Source of the DNA: Leuctra nigra
Lineage: Eukaryota; Arthropoda; Insecta; Plecoptera; Leuctridae
Length of the DNA stretch: 64,000 bases
Assembly: GCA_934045905.1 (NCBI GenBank)
Contig: OW203762.1
Location: 3,348,001-3,412,000 of the forward strand
Direction: 5' to 3'
Shown here: piece by piece, positions 21,626-32,300 of the stretch
How the letters are laid out: the number at the start of each line of letters is the position of its first letter
How positions within the stretch are numbered: position 1 is the first letter of the stretch
The notes under the pieces: generated by a model
The model's input: the letters and a program-made list of their open reading frames with translations, nothing else
Told to the model about the DNA's origin: nothing
Database searches by the model: none
Translations under genes and position numbers: made by a program

Positions 21626-22474
21626 ATGCCTAAGTCAACGGAAACACGTATTCGGCTCTGGAAGTCTCGGTGCTGCAATCCATTTAGTGTCGAAAACCAT
21701 CGAGTTACGACTGGACTTCAAACTGTGACGGAGGTTATGAACAAGAAAATTCCTCATATTCCGGTGAAAAGTGCAGTATGCAGAACTTGCCGAAAAAAGC
21801 TTGCAGCATTACCGGCAGTGACAGAAGATTTACCGGCGCCAGCAACGGCAACGTCTATGTCCAGTGGATCGTCGAGCTCCGACGACCCCGTCCAGCCTCC
21901 GTGTGAGACGCCAGCTCATCAAGTTGCTGGTTCTTCCTACCAGCAACAGGTGCTAGTTTCGGCTCTTAATAAGCCATTAGTGTTATTTGGAGAATCGCCC
22001 ATTGTGCAAAAAAAGCTTGCACAGGAAAAATATCCAAAAGAGAAGCAAAAAAAAGTAGTAAAAGCTTTGGAAAAAGTAATATTTGCTTCCACTATGGAAT
22101 CCGATTCAGGAGAAGAAGACAATGCGGACAGTGAGATGATTCGGCAATTGAAGGACAAGTTTCAATCCACGACTGACAAAAGTGTCCAAGTTCAAGTGCT
22201 GACCGTTCTGCCACGAAGCTGGACACTTAGTCGCGTGCAGAAAGTGTTTGGGGCCACGAAATGTATGGCGCAGAAGGCAAGACAACTCGTCAAAGAAAAG
22301 GGGATCATGACTACTCCGAATCCCAAACCAGGCAGACCTCTGCCACCCTCGTCCAGCAGTTCTACCAGAACGACGACATCAGTCGAGCAATGCCTGGTAA
22401 GAAGGATTGCAAGTCGGTCAAGCTCGACGGCAAGAGAGTTCTCCTGCAGAAGCGACTTGTCCTCAGCGACCTAA
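21626..22474 (+). CDS. Transposase N-terminal part (Sola-like element)
   Basis: A 282-residue ORF follows the left arm. It starts with a cysteine-bearing block (SRCCNPFSVENHR, then SAVCRTCRKKLAAL) that could bind zinc and DNA. A Ser/Pro-rich linker and an acidic segment (DSGEEDNADSEMIRQLKDK) come next. The region around LSRVQKVFGATKCMAQKARQ corresponds to the block before 'FYEQDD' in the related ORF at 35718-36617. After about residue 240 the frame becomes Ser/Thr/Arg-rich and is probably non-native, because the homologous sequence continues in the next frame. One frameshift near 22335-22345 therefore separates this from the following ORF. Confidence 0.65.
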   Translation: MPKSTETRIRLWKSRCCNPFSVENHRVTTGLQTVTEVMNKKIPHIPVKSAVCRTCRKKLAALPAVTEDLPAPATATSMSSGSSSSDDPVQPPCETPAHQVAGSSYQQQVLVSALNKPLVLFGESPIVQKKLAQEKYPKEKQKKVVKALEKVIFASTMESDSGEEDNADSEMIRQLKDKFQSTTDKSVQVQVLTVLPRSWTLSRVQKVFGATKCMAQKARQLVKEKGIMTTPNPKPGRPLPPSSSSSTRTTTSVEQCLVRRIASRSSSTAREFSCRSDLSSAT

Positions 22475-23706
22475 AAGATGTTTATCAGCTTTTTAAAAAT
22501 CAGTACCCTAACATTAAAGTGGGATTTTCGAAGTTTGCTGATCTACGCCCCAAGCAGTGTATTCTGGCGGGAGCTAGTGGCACTCACACTGTGTGTGTTT
22601 GCACTATTCACCAGAATGTGAAACTCATGATGCTTGGGGCGAAAATTGCCGATCTCACTGCCCAAGATGAAAAGCCATTGAAGACGTATAAAGATTGCCT
22701 GGCATCTCTGATCTGCTCGTCACCGCAACCAGCCTGCCATCTGGGAGAGTGCAAGTCCTGTCCCGGTCCATCCAGCCTCAAGGAACATCTCCGTGACCTA
22801 TTCGATGAGAATCTTATTGAAAACGTGTCTTTCAATAAGTGGACGTCCGTCGATAGGTGCACGTTGGAGACAGTTGGAATGGGTGCTGACGAGTTCCTCG
22901 AGACTTTCTGCGACAGACTCAGTGTTCTTATCAGACACGCGTTTATAGCCACCCAGCAGTCGGACTATTGCAAGCAAGTGAAGAGCCAGTTGAAGCCAGG
23001 AGAGTATCTTGTAATCTGTGATTTTGCAGAAAATTACTCGTTTGTGTTACAAGATGCTGCTCAAGGTTTCCACTGGAACAACTCTCAGGCCACGATCCAT
23101 CCCTTCGTTGCCTACTTCAATGTGGATGGAGTCGAGCAACACGTGAGCTTCGTGGTCGTGTCCGACTGCCTCCAGCACAACACGGTGGCGGTGCATCTGT
23201 TCCAGAGGAAGTTGATTGAGTTCCTGACCAACATTCACTCTGCAGTGCCCAAGAAGCTGTTCTACTTCTCCGACGGTGCAGCTTCCCAGTATAAAAATAG
23301 GAAGAACTTTGTCAACATTTGCCACCACTATGATGACTTTGAGGTTGACGCCGAGTGGCATTTCTATGCCACGTCGCATGGCAAGGGGGCCTGCGACGGC
23401 GTCGGCGGCACTGTCAAGCGACTGGCTGCACGCGCAAGTTTGCAGCGTCCCTATGAACACCAGATAATGACACCTAGGGACTTATATGATTGGGCCAGGG
23501 AGCATGTCGAGGCGGTCAACTTCGTCTTCTGCACCATTGAAGACCATGAAGCAGAAGAGGAGTTCCTGAAGGATCGATTTCTCCATGCGCGGACAATACC
23601 AGGCACTCAAAAGCTGCATTCATTTTCACCCACTTCAACGTCGACAGCTTCCACCAAGATCTACTCATTTGCTGACAAGTTCACAGAACAAATCGTCACA
23701 CAATAA
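22261..23706 (+). CDS. Transposase catalytic part (Sola-like element)
   Basis: A 481-residue ORF overlaps the previous one in another frame. The native part starts near LVQQFYQNDDISRAMPGKKD. Blocks that look catalytic are LVICDFAENYSFVLQDAAQG, then KLFYFSDGAASQYKNRKNF and ATSHGKGACDGVGGTVKRLA. These fit an RNase-H-like DDE fold with Asp in 'ICDF' and 'FSDG' and a later acidic residue. A CxxCxxH-like motif (VCVCTIHQN) and a cysteine cluster (CHLGECKSCPG) lie before the core. The protein would excise and insert the element. The open 1.4 kb indicates recent mobility despite the frameshift upstream. Confidence 0.7.
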   Translation: MYGAEGKTTRQRKGDHDYSESQTRQTSATLVQQFYQNDDISRAMPGKKDCKSVKLDGKRVLLQKRLVLSDLKDVYQLFKNQYPNIKVGFSKFADLRPKQCILAGASGTHTVCVCTIHQNVKLMMLGAKIADLTAQDEKPLKTYKDCLASLICSSPQPACHLGECKSCPGPSSLKEHLRDLFDENLIENVSFNKWTSVDRCTLETVGMGADEFLETFCDRLSVLIRHAFIATQQSDYCKQVKSQLKPGEYLVICDFAENYSFVLQDAAQGFHWNNSQATIHPFVAYFNVDGVEQHVSFVVVSDCLQHNTVAVHLFQRKLIEFLTNIHSAVPKKLFYFSDGAASQYKNRKNFVNICHHYDDFEVDAEWHFYATSHGKGACDGVGGTVKRLAARASLQRPYEHQIMTPRDLYDWAREHVEAVNFVFCTIEDHEAEEEFLKDRFLHARTIPGTQKLHSFSPTSTSTASTKIYSFADKFTEQIVTQ

Positions 23707-26121
23707 TCATGTCCAATCCAACTACACTCTGTCCACTATTCAATCTGTCCAGTGGTTTTAACCTTTCCACAATAAAAAAAAGACCCCATACATTGGTTGA
23801 GACCTTGGCGAGGTTATGGGGCTTTTACTAGCGTCAACCATTTATAAATAAATACTTCTGTCCACATTAGGTTTGGCTACCCCTTTTTGGACAATATATT
23901 ATCAGTAAAGTCGTTTAGGTTATTAAAAATAATTTCTGCAGAAAGCGCAAAAAGCTGCAGGCTAGTATTGAAAAAAAATTACAAATCGATATAAGTATGA
24001 ATTTACTCAACTGTTTCTAACTATTAAGAGCCTATAAAAAAATTGCTAGCTTGTGGTCATATTAGTGATACAAAAATATATTTAAATTTTATAATAACGG
24101 TTTCTTGTGGGATGAGGGAGTGGGGGTTAAATACAAAAAACTTTGGTTTGGTCACCCCTATCTTAGATATACTACACAATATTTGTGTACTGTCAAATGC
24201 TTTTAAAACTTTATTACACTAACATATTCTGAAATATTAACCCACAAACTGCTTGAACAATATAACAATACAACGAATTAGACAAGAAATATTAGATTCA
24301 ATCATGTAAGAAAAACTTCGAGTTCATGTTCATGCATGTTTGCTTCAATAAGGTAATATGTCAGATCGGAGAGACCACTAAAAATAGATATGAAATATTT
24401 TTGTTATAATGAGGACTAAGAGTCACATTCCGTTGTAATGATATGGACTGATCATACGTCAGTGAAAAATACAAGATTCAATTGTATAGCTAAAAAGTGC
24501 ACATTTCTCAACATTACCGTGAACTTTTGTTTACTGCGCCTAAACTAGAAGTAGGCCTAGAATGCGACTTGCGCGATCTTTTAGTACTATGTATTGCCGT
24601 TATCATATATTTTTTTCAAATTTTTAAAAGTGGCCTCTCTTTAGGGGGAGGGGGTAAATAAAGTCAAAATTTGGTTTGGTCACCCCTGTTAAAATATTTT
24701 TGAATGTGAAAGTTCTAGTTAAAAAGGTCATGTTATGAGCTCCAATTACTAAAAAAAATCAATCGATTATCTCAAACGGATCAAAAGTTATGATAGATTA
24801 TGTAAATCAACCCCAACAAAAAGTTGGTTTCTTTAGGGGTGCGCCGCTCAAACACGGTTAGAGATATGGCGAAACAAAAAAATACGTGTCTGTTTATTTC
24901 GGTTTGTGAACATTTATACCAAGTTTTACGAAAATTTAAGATGGTGATGTAAATTTTTCACTTTTTTTGGTCACGTTGGTATGGAATTAGCCTTTTACCA
25001 AATGTACAACTTACATGGCAACTTCATGGGCCAGGTATGTAAATGCAAAGCAGTTAAAGAAACCAAACAATTATGAGGTACCGAGAGTCACAAACATTGT
25101 GCATTTGACATCGATACCTTAACTGCAAAATCTCTTATGCATGTTTGCGTTAACAAAACAATTTGTTTTGAACAATCAATATGAAATGATTTATTTTTTT
25201 ATTTTTTAGTGATAAAATGTGAAAAATGGAAAAAGGGCAATAAGAAATTTTGCAATTAAGGTATTGATACCGTATCTTCATGAACAACGCAATGTCAGAG
25301 ACAGTATCTCGGTGTACCTCACTCAGCATATCAGAAAATTAAAATAATAAAGAATAAAGATTCTAACTAATCTGTATGTAATTATTATTTTTAGATTCTT
25401 CCATTGGCATACTGCCTGTTGCCCTCAAAAACCAAGGCAACATACATACGTATGTTAAAAGCAATCGAGAATGCCGCCGCAGGTTATGGCCTGACATTTT
25501 CACCGCCGTACATCCAAACCGACTATGAAAGCGGAATGATTGCGGCACTAAAGACAAACTTCCCCCACATTTATCATCGAGGCTGCTTATTCCACTACAC
25601 TCAAGCTGTTTGGAGAAAAGTACGTATGAATTAAATTAATATATAAATCTAAATAAATTAATTTGAATTTTAAAATTCAAGCCAAGCGACTATGTTAAGG
25701 TGTCATTAAAGCAAATGATAGTAGCTATTCACAAGCATAAAAAGCAAAATGCTGTAGGAAGAGAGAGGGCTCTAGTTTTGTGATTTCATGATCGTTAAAA
25801 TCGTTAAAAATAAACCTCGTTTCCTTTTAAGGCTTCACTAACGTAGGTGATGTACGTGTCTTATGATAGTTTCTGATGTTTCAGGTACAGGAGTTTGGAA
25901 TGGCGATTGAGTACAAGGAGCTGGGATACACTGAACCAGTGGATCCGGAAAATCATGGCCCTACCCATGGTCCCATTGGATGACATCGACGAGGCATTTG
26001 ATATCATCCAGAATGATATACCGGACCACATAAGATCAATTCAATTCCTCGACTACATGGTGGAAACCTGGCTTGATGAGGCTAATGGAAGCTTCCCAAG
26101 GTATGATAATACTTTTTTCTT

Positions 26122-26293
26122 AAGGTACGTTTACAGCTTGATGTTCGATGCTCGACGCTTAGCGCTAGCGCTGAGAGATGAACATGGTTTATCTTTGACC
26201 TTGCTTGAACGCCAGCGCTCGGCGTTGGCCAAATCAGGAGGCTCAACGGCGAGGGCTGAATGTCGAACGAACGCCGAGCTGTCAACGTACCTT
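26122..26293. mobile_element. Short TIR element in MULE intron
   Basis: The ends AAGGTACGTTTACAGCT and AGCTGTCAACGTACCTT are inverted. The 172-bp body is rich in GCGC-type palindromes (GCTTAGCGCTAGCGCTGAG). It lies just after the donor of MULE exon c. No sure target duplication was seen. The open frame across it (25895-26404) is accidental. Confidence 0.6.
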
Positions 26294-26636
26294 TACTCTG
26301 TATGCGACGAGGTGACGGATTTGATGAATTTAATTGCAAAGGTCGATTCACACGTCCGTTCCACACTTAACAAGTTGCCAAAGTTCCGAATCGCTGTTTC
26401 ATAAACTACGGAACTAAGAAAAAACTAATGAAACAATTGAAATGGAAAATTGAATTCCACTTTATACTTTATACTTTATACTTTCAAACAAGGCTCTAAC
26501 TAGAATGTCCGTTCGTAACTTTGACCTTCGTAACCTTGGAATGGCCGTGTTGTGAATCGACTTTAAGGAATCAAGATTAGGGTTCAATTCCCAGTTGGGC
26601 TTTACTATTTTGACTTATTCCTTGATAACGAAATAA

Positions 26637-26680
26637 CTAAGAAAACACTCTGTGTAACGCATTGATAAGCGAGCCTTCGA
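26637..26680 (-). mobile_element. Helitron-like 3' end scrap
   Basis: On the minus strand the sequence matches GCTCGCTCATCAACGCGTTA with changes and ends GTGTTTTCTTAG before T. It is a fifth end of the family seen at 9422, 13931, 16404 and 17595. Confidence 0.45.
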
Positions 26681-26910
26681 AATGTATACGGATTAATATT
26701 CATGTGCAAGCGGCTGATCTACAGGTCTTGAAACTGATGTGTCACATGACCCATGTGACACATGTCACACTATTTCTCTGATCGAGCTGAATTTTACATG
26801 TTTCAAGTTCATATCACACTCTGCCATGATCATTATCTCCCATTCCAACCAGCCCCTCGTGTTCAAAGCAGCGGGGTAGGTACCTAGTCCTTCACTATGC
26901 ACAGTACGCA

Positions 26911-27028
26911 TGCGGGCAAGTCACTTTCATGTCAATCGCATTTAACGAGTTCAGTAATAGTTATTTAGTTACCTACTTACTGACGTAAGTAACTTACTAA
27001 CGTTACTTACGTAAGTGACTTGCCCGCA
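26911..27028. repeat. Inverted repeat in MULE intron
   Basis: TGCGGGCAAGTCAC at 26911 is complemented by GTGACTTGCCCGCA ending at 27028. Between them are GTTACTTACGTAAGT-type palindromes. It may be a small foldback element. Confidence 0.5.
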
Positions 27029-27581
27029 CCCCAACTGGGTGCATACTCGCGTGAGTGGCCATCTTGCTGATATTAGCGCATTCTCTAGGTACCTACTTTT
27101 AGTATCGAATAGTATTTGAACTGTGCTTTGATTACTTGACATGTGAAATTGACCCATCGATCAAGATCGTTTTCCCAAATTCTGAAACAGGAGCTGTTGT
27201 TCTTTCAGATGGTATGAAAGATTTTAAAATTTTGTGATTTTGTCTTATTTCAGAAGACTGTGGAGCCACGCCAACAACGAAGGGCCAAGAACCACGAACA
27301 ATGTAGAGAGTTGGCACAGCCGGCTCAATGCTGTCACTGGAAAGAGGCCCCAGAACATATTTTCATACATCAATGTGCTAAAGACCATGCAGCAAACCAT
27401 GGAGGAAGATGCGGCCAGCTTAAAGAATGGTAACCCTCCACCTGCCCAAAATATCAAATACTCGCGACTCACTAGCAATGTTTTGTCGCTACGACTTAAA
27501 TACCAAAGTGGTCTCGTGAACCTAGCGCAATACATGGGTGCAATCTGGTGCCAGTTCCACCAGGAGCTTGTATTGAAGTAG

Positions 27582-28330
27582 ACCTAGTTGTTAGTTAGAG
27601 AAGGAGGGAACGTAGCCTATAGTATTCATCTGACCTATATTGTATTATATATAATATGTACATATTATATTATTGTATATTGTATTGTAATATTTGTAAT
27701 AATACCTAATACCTACAATTATTTTAAAATATTAGTTTGCACATGTATGACAATTGTTTACATAATAAACAAACTTATTTTCTCTCTAACTTGAGATTTT
27801 TTGTAGGTAACATCCCAAACAACTAGTACCTACAGGTACAAAATAACTTCAATTACTCAATTTTAACTTTAGAATTCCTGATACCTCCTTTTTACCTTCC
27901 TCATGACTACTTTTAATACAAATCGGTAGTTTCTCTTAACAATCAATATTATTCATCATTCATTGTACAAATAATCAAGTCATCGTGAAACTGGACAGCG
28001 AGTAGCAGAATGTTTAGTGCTTTTCAAATTTCTCTACAGTCTAGATAATGTGTTCAAATGCAAGCTTGATCAACCCGTCAAAACTTTCCACATCTACAAA
28101 ATACAGTTAAAGTTAAACCATTTGTTAATAGAATTTGACTTATCATGGATCATTTTGAAAGCGGAGAATTCATATTAAAAATCTCTAAAGAAAGTAATGT
28201 ACCTAGTGCAGAGTCTATCATCATCTGGCCAATGAGAATTTCGACCTGAAGTTGTTCCAATGCCCGCTGAGGCAACACGTTGAGTAGGTCGAGTAGGAGG
28301 TCCAGGGTCCAGCAGAGCTGCTGCTAAGAG
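27582..28330. other. Non-coding region downstream of MULE gene
   Basis: AT-rich sequence with no recognisable gene. AATAAA-like words near 27765 could serve as a polyadenylation signal for the MULE gene. Confidence 0.4.
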
Positions 28331-28564
28331 ATGGCTTCACACTGTGCGTTGGACAGAGTAGTACGTCCCGACCTCACTGCCAATGTCCGTTGCAAGCAAG
28401 GTGAGGCTGCTGCCAGCAGCGTCGAGACATCTCGGGCTAAGCGGACCTTCACAGCGGCAGATTGGGTACTCGCTCAGAACTTTTACTCTGCTTCACGCTT
28501 AAGTCATACTACAAGTCAAGTACTACTGGCCGATAATCCAGTACCTTGCTCACTCACCTGCTAG
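28331..28564 (+). pseudogene. Gypsy-type integrase C-terminal fragment
   Basis: The short frame carries a 'LDxVVRPDLTANVRCKQG' block, then AKRTFTAADWVLAQNFYSAS. These correspond to the region after the integrase core in Ty3/gypsy polyproteins (RPDL..V..KQ, then RxFxxGDxVxxxNF). No other part of the pol gene is present. The following 150 bp may include LTR sequence, but I cannot place LTR ends. The LINE A target duplication lies just downstream at 28716. Confidence 0.55.
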
Positions 28565-28959
28565 CTGCCGAAGTGGTGTGACGAGCCGAGATGTGTGTTA
28601 GTTTGGCAATTCGGTATTATGCTCTTTTCTATGAAGTATAGTCCCAGGTAATATAACCTACCTAGTTGGATCTCGCCTAGTATACATTCCACATACATTT
28701 CTGTCATGGAATGTTACTATAGGATAAATATATATTATTATGGTTTATAAGTTGACTGAGAGTCTGGGAGCCGTTGCAGTTACTGGATGTCGGTTCTTCG
28801 GTGGAAGCTCCATTTGTTGTTTGTGGTTTTGGCCCTAAAAAGGGCCGTTTGCCACGACGTTTCGGCGAAGTTAGTTTCGCCATCCTCAGGTGTCGGAGGT
28901 CGAATGGTGATGTGTTCGACTGGGCAGTGCGCTTTTATGGGGAGCGGTGTTTTGCTCCT

Positions 28960-29044
28960 CTTTTCTCATTGGTCCGGCTGGTTTTGGGCCGCGTTCTCAT
29001 TGGCCGGCTTGGTTTTGGGCCGAGTTCTCATTGGCCAGCTTGAT
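28960..29044. repeat. Three ~32-bp repeats in 3' region of LINE A
   Basis: Units TTCTCATTGG...CGGCTGGTTTTGGGCCG follow one another, with the last incomplete. Overlapping ORFs here (28774-29171) follow this repeat and are not supported as genes. Confidence 0.65.
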
Positions 29045-29059
29045 GTTATGCTGGTTTAT

Positions 29060-29087
29060 GGCGCTCAACAGCGAGGTTATCAGCGCC
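29060..29087 (-). other. Conserved LINE 3' hairpin
   Basis: GGCGCT and AGCGCC pair around a loop with ATAACCTCGCTGTTG. The same hairpin occurs at 55751-55778. A related one (GCGC, ATAACCTCGTCGTTGA, GCGC) ends the short elements at 11 and 43 kb. It is a candidate recognition site for the reverse transcriptase. Confidence 0.6.
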
Positions 29088-29378
29088 AGCCAAGTCATAC
29101 AACAAGGAGTTGTAATAAAATGTATATATATCGCTAAGCGAAGTCGTGTTGTTAAAGATTGTCATTGGTAAAATCAACTAGATTCTACGCTAGTGCGAGT
29201 CAGTCATGTAAAGTAAAGTAGTCAGTCTAGATAAGATATGAGCTGGTATTACAGTGAAAACTGAGGTCATATTGAGCCAGGTGCCGTTTTTATAAATACT
29301 GGCCCTGGCTCGTCTAAAACTACATAGCTAACTACTTGTCTATGAATAAAACTTCTTGCAGCGTCGTGCTGTGCGTGG

Positions 29379-32300
29379 CTAGATAGAGTCTAAGATCCTA
29401 ATGTTCTTTAGGAAGCAGATTAGCTTGTCTATACATTTATCATCGTCTCCGAGCACCTCCCTGAGATCACTCGACAGACGATGACGACGGCGTGATTGGC
29501 GGTGTTCTTCACAGTCCATCAGCATGTGATGGACTGTTAGAGGAACATCACAGGTGTCACACTGTGGCTGTTCCTCTCTATTCATTAGATGGCCATGTGT
29601 TAAGCGCGTATGTCCTATACGGAGTCGAGCGACGACGACCTCCTCCATCCGAGATCGACGTGCTGATGAGTGCCATCGACCGACGTAGGGCTTAATCGCC
29701 TTTAGTTTATTATCCAAGAAAGTGTCCCATGATGACTGCCACATCTTCACGGACTCTCTCTTGAATAGAAGTTTTAAATCGGATGCTGGGACAGCTCGGT
29801 AATCTGTGTAGTTCTTTAGAGCTCCTTCTTTTGCTGCTTTGTCTGCTCGATCATTTCCAGGTATCCCAGAGTGACCTGGGACCCAGCAGAACAAAACGTC
29901 TGTCCCTTGAAAATGTAACTCAAGCAGAGCACCATGTACTTGCTGCACAAGATGGTCTTTGGGATAGGGTGCTTGAAGTGCTCGCAGTGAGCTAAGGGAG
30001 TCTGAGCATATAAGGAATCTGGTTCGTTCGTCATGTTTCATAAAATTTAGGGCTCGAAGGATGGCATACATCTCTGACGTAAACACACTGCAAAGTGAGT
30101 TTAGCTTTAAACACACTTGCGTACCATCAAGTATGTATGAACATCCAACAGCATCGTCGAGTTTAGAACCGTCCGTGTACACTTTCGTATAGTCCGGGTA
30201 TGAGTCAAGTAAGGATAAAAACATTTGCTGATACATCGCAGGTGGAGTCGTTGTCTTAGGGAACTGTGCTAGGTGCAGAATGCACTTAGGTCTGGGCACA
30301 GTCCAGGGAGCTACTTCGCTGAATCCAATCTGCTGGATAGTAGGCAGAGAGCAATCAGTTTCTTGTTGTAGCTCGCTCCACCTTATACCAACAGGTCTCG
30401 TGACCGTTGGCCTGTTCAAGTAAGTCAGCTCGTATGCTGGGCGGAAGATGGTGCCGTATGTTGGATGCGTAGTCATGGCCTTCATCTTTGCTACGTAGCA
30501 GCAGAGGAGATATCTTCTCCTGATATCTAGTGGTGGCTCGCCGGACTCGCAACACAGGCTCGTCACCGGACTAGATCGAAAAGCTCCTATTGCCAGCGTG
30601 ATGCCTGCGTTGTGCACAGGATCGATAGATTTGATAGCAGTCGGTCTTGCGGAAGAATAAACGATGCACCCGTAATCAAGGCGTGACCGAATTAGTGCTC
30701 TGTACACCCTGAGCATAACTATTCGGTCAGCACCCCACGATGTACCGCTCAGCACTCTCAAAATGTTCATGGTCTTCATGCATTTAATTTTCATCTGTTG
30801 TAAATGTGGCTTCCAGGTCAGCTTACTGTCGAAGTAGAGTCCCAGGAACCTGACTATTTCTACACTGGGGATTATTGTTCCAGACATCGTCAGGTTGGGC
30901 TCGGGATGCAGGCCTCTCAGACGATGGAAGTTTATGCAGTTGGTTTTGGTTGCTGAAAACCGGAAACCATTGTCATCAGCCCAGCGCATGAGTCGGTTGA
31001 CGGTCAACTGGATTTGCCGTTCAGCGGAACTTAGTTTGGCTGACTTGACGAAGATTGCCAAGTCATCGACAAACAGTGAGTGCTGTACCGGCCTGTTGAT
31101 ACATGACGCTATTCCGTTAATGGCGATTAGGAACAGAGAGCAGCTTAGAACGGAGCCTTCCGGGACTCCGTTCTCCAGGACTTGTAGGGACGAGGTGGTA
31201 CCTGCCACTCGCACCCGGAACTTCCTATTACTAAGGAAGTTCACAATAAAAGAGGGCAGGTGGCCTCTGAATCCCCACTCGTGCAGCGTTCTTAAAATCC
31301 CGTGTCTCCATGTAGTGTCGTAGGCCTTTTCGAGGTCGAAGAAGACTGCTAATAGATGTTGTCGGGATAAGAAGGCGTCCTGGATAGCTGCCTCAAGATT
31401 GACGAGATGGTCGAGAGTCGATCGGTTCCTACGGAAACCGCTTTGGCTTGGAGCTATTAGGTTTCGTCGCTCGAGGATCCATACGAGCCGACGATTAGCC
31501 ATTCGCTCCAATACCTTACAAAGAGAGCATGTTAGCGATATCGGCCGGTAGCTGGACGGCAGAAGCCGATCCTTGCCAGGTTTCAGGATGGCAATGAGCG
31601 TTGCCTCGCGCTATGTGTCTGGGAAGACTTCGCTCGTCCAGATATTATTTAACATCACAAGGATGTGTTTTAAAGCTTCGGGCGAGAGGTTTTTGAGCAT
31701 CTTATTATGAATAAGATCCGGTCCCGGGGCGCTGTCACGTGATGCCTGGATGGCAGATTCTAGCTCCCAGTAACTGAAGGGTTGGTTGTAGTCTTCAGTA
31801 TTGGTGCTCTTGAATTTTATTACCTTTGCTTCTTCCCTGATCTTTGTTTGGAGGAATGTCGGGGAGTAAAACCTGGAGGTTGATACCTCGGCGAAGTGAG
31901 TGGCCAGGGCGTTGGCGATATCTTCATGGGAGGTAAGAAGGTTCCCACCTGCCATGAGACCCGATATACCAGCATTAGCGAACTTACCAGTTATCTTGCT
32001 GAGCTTGTTCCACACAGCAGAGGATGGAGTGTGGCAGTTTATTGAGGATATGTAGTTGTTCCAGGAGATCTTTTTTGATTGCTTAATGATATATCGGGCC
32101 TTGGCTCTGAGCTGTCTCAGCGCTGCAAGGTTCGTTTGTGTGGGGAACCTTCTAAATATCGCCAGCGCCCTGCGGCGTTTGCGAATAGCCTCCCGACATT
32201 CCTCATTCCACCAGGGAATAGGCACGCGCCGGTGTCTCCCTGATGTGCGAGGGATGGATTCTTCAGCGGCGGTGGTCATCGTGTCGGTGATGTATGCTAT

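Larger units (their letters stand above)
20316..24992 (+). mobile_element. Sola-like DNA transposon with ~750-bp TIRs
   Basis: Inverted arms of about 750 bp (about 20316-21090 and 24236-24992) begin GACTAATTCCA and GGCTAATTCCA. Both arms share many long blocks. TTTT at 20312-20315 and 24993-24996 is a 4-bp target duplication. The insertion lies inside the MULE exon and breaks it between 'PIN' and 'FYQ'. The core encodes one transposase in two overlapping frames. The 4-bp duplication and the protein motifs suggest the Sola group, but I cannot confirm the superfamily. Confidence 0.82.
20219..27581 (+). pseudogene. Intron-containing MULE transposase gene, interrupted
   Basis: Separate exons spell a second MULE transposase, each bounded by GT/AG signals. 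Exon a (20221-20315 and 24997-25034) has VVYMDGTFTSLP with the first catalytic Asp, then FYQMYNLHGNFMG. Exon b (25395-25619) has the block QTDYESGMIAAL and GCLFHYTQAVWRK. Exon c (25885-26100) has IRKIMALPMVPLDDIDEAF but needs one frameshift near 25938. Exon d (27254-27581) has GPRTTNNVESWHSRL and the stop. A 4.7-kb transposon splits exon a with a TTTT duplication, and removing it restores the frame exactly. Upstream exons are not found. With its introns it resembles a resident gene derived from a MULE. It is now broken. Confidence 0.72.

Noticed and set aside
26122..26404. Coding exon with many Leu/Arg/Ala residues after MULE exon c
   Set aside because: A splice donor ends the exon at 26100, and the following bases form a small inverted-repeat element.
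28774..29171. Three overlapping ORFs around a CACGACGTTTCGGCGAAG motif, possibly Penelope-like
   Set aside because: The motif recalls repeats seen near Penelope-type elements, but no RT or GIY-YIG block is present. I kept it only as part of the LINE A 3' region.
30895..31323. Plus-strand ORFs across LINE A and LINE B (also 32056-32696, 33324-33982, 43420-43923, 44211-44759)
   Set aside because: They are antisense shadows of the LINE ORFs on the minus strand.
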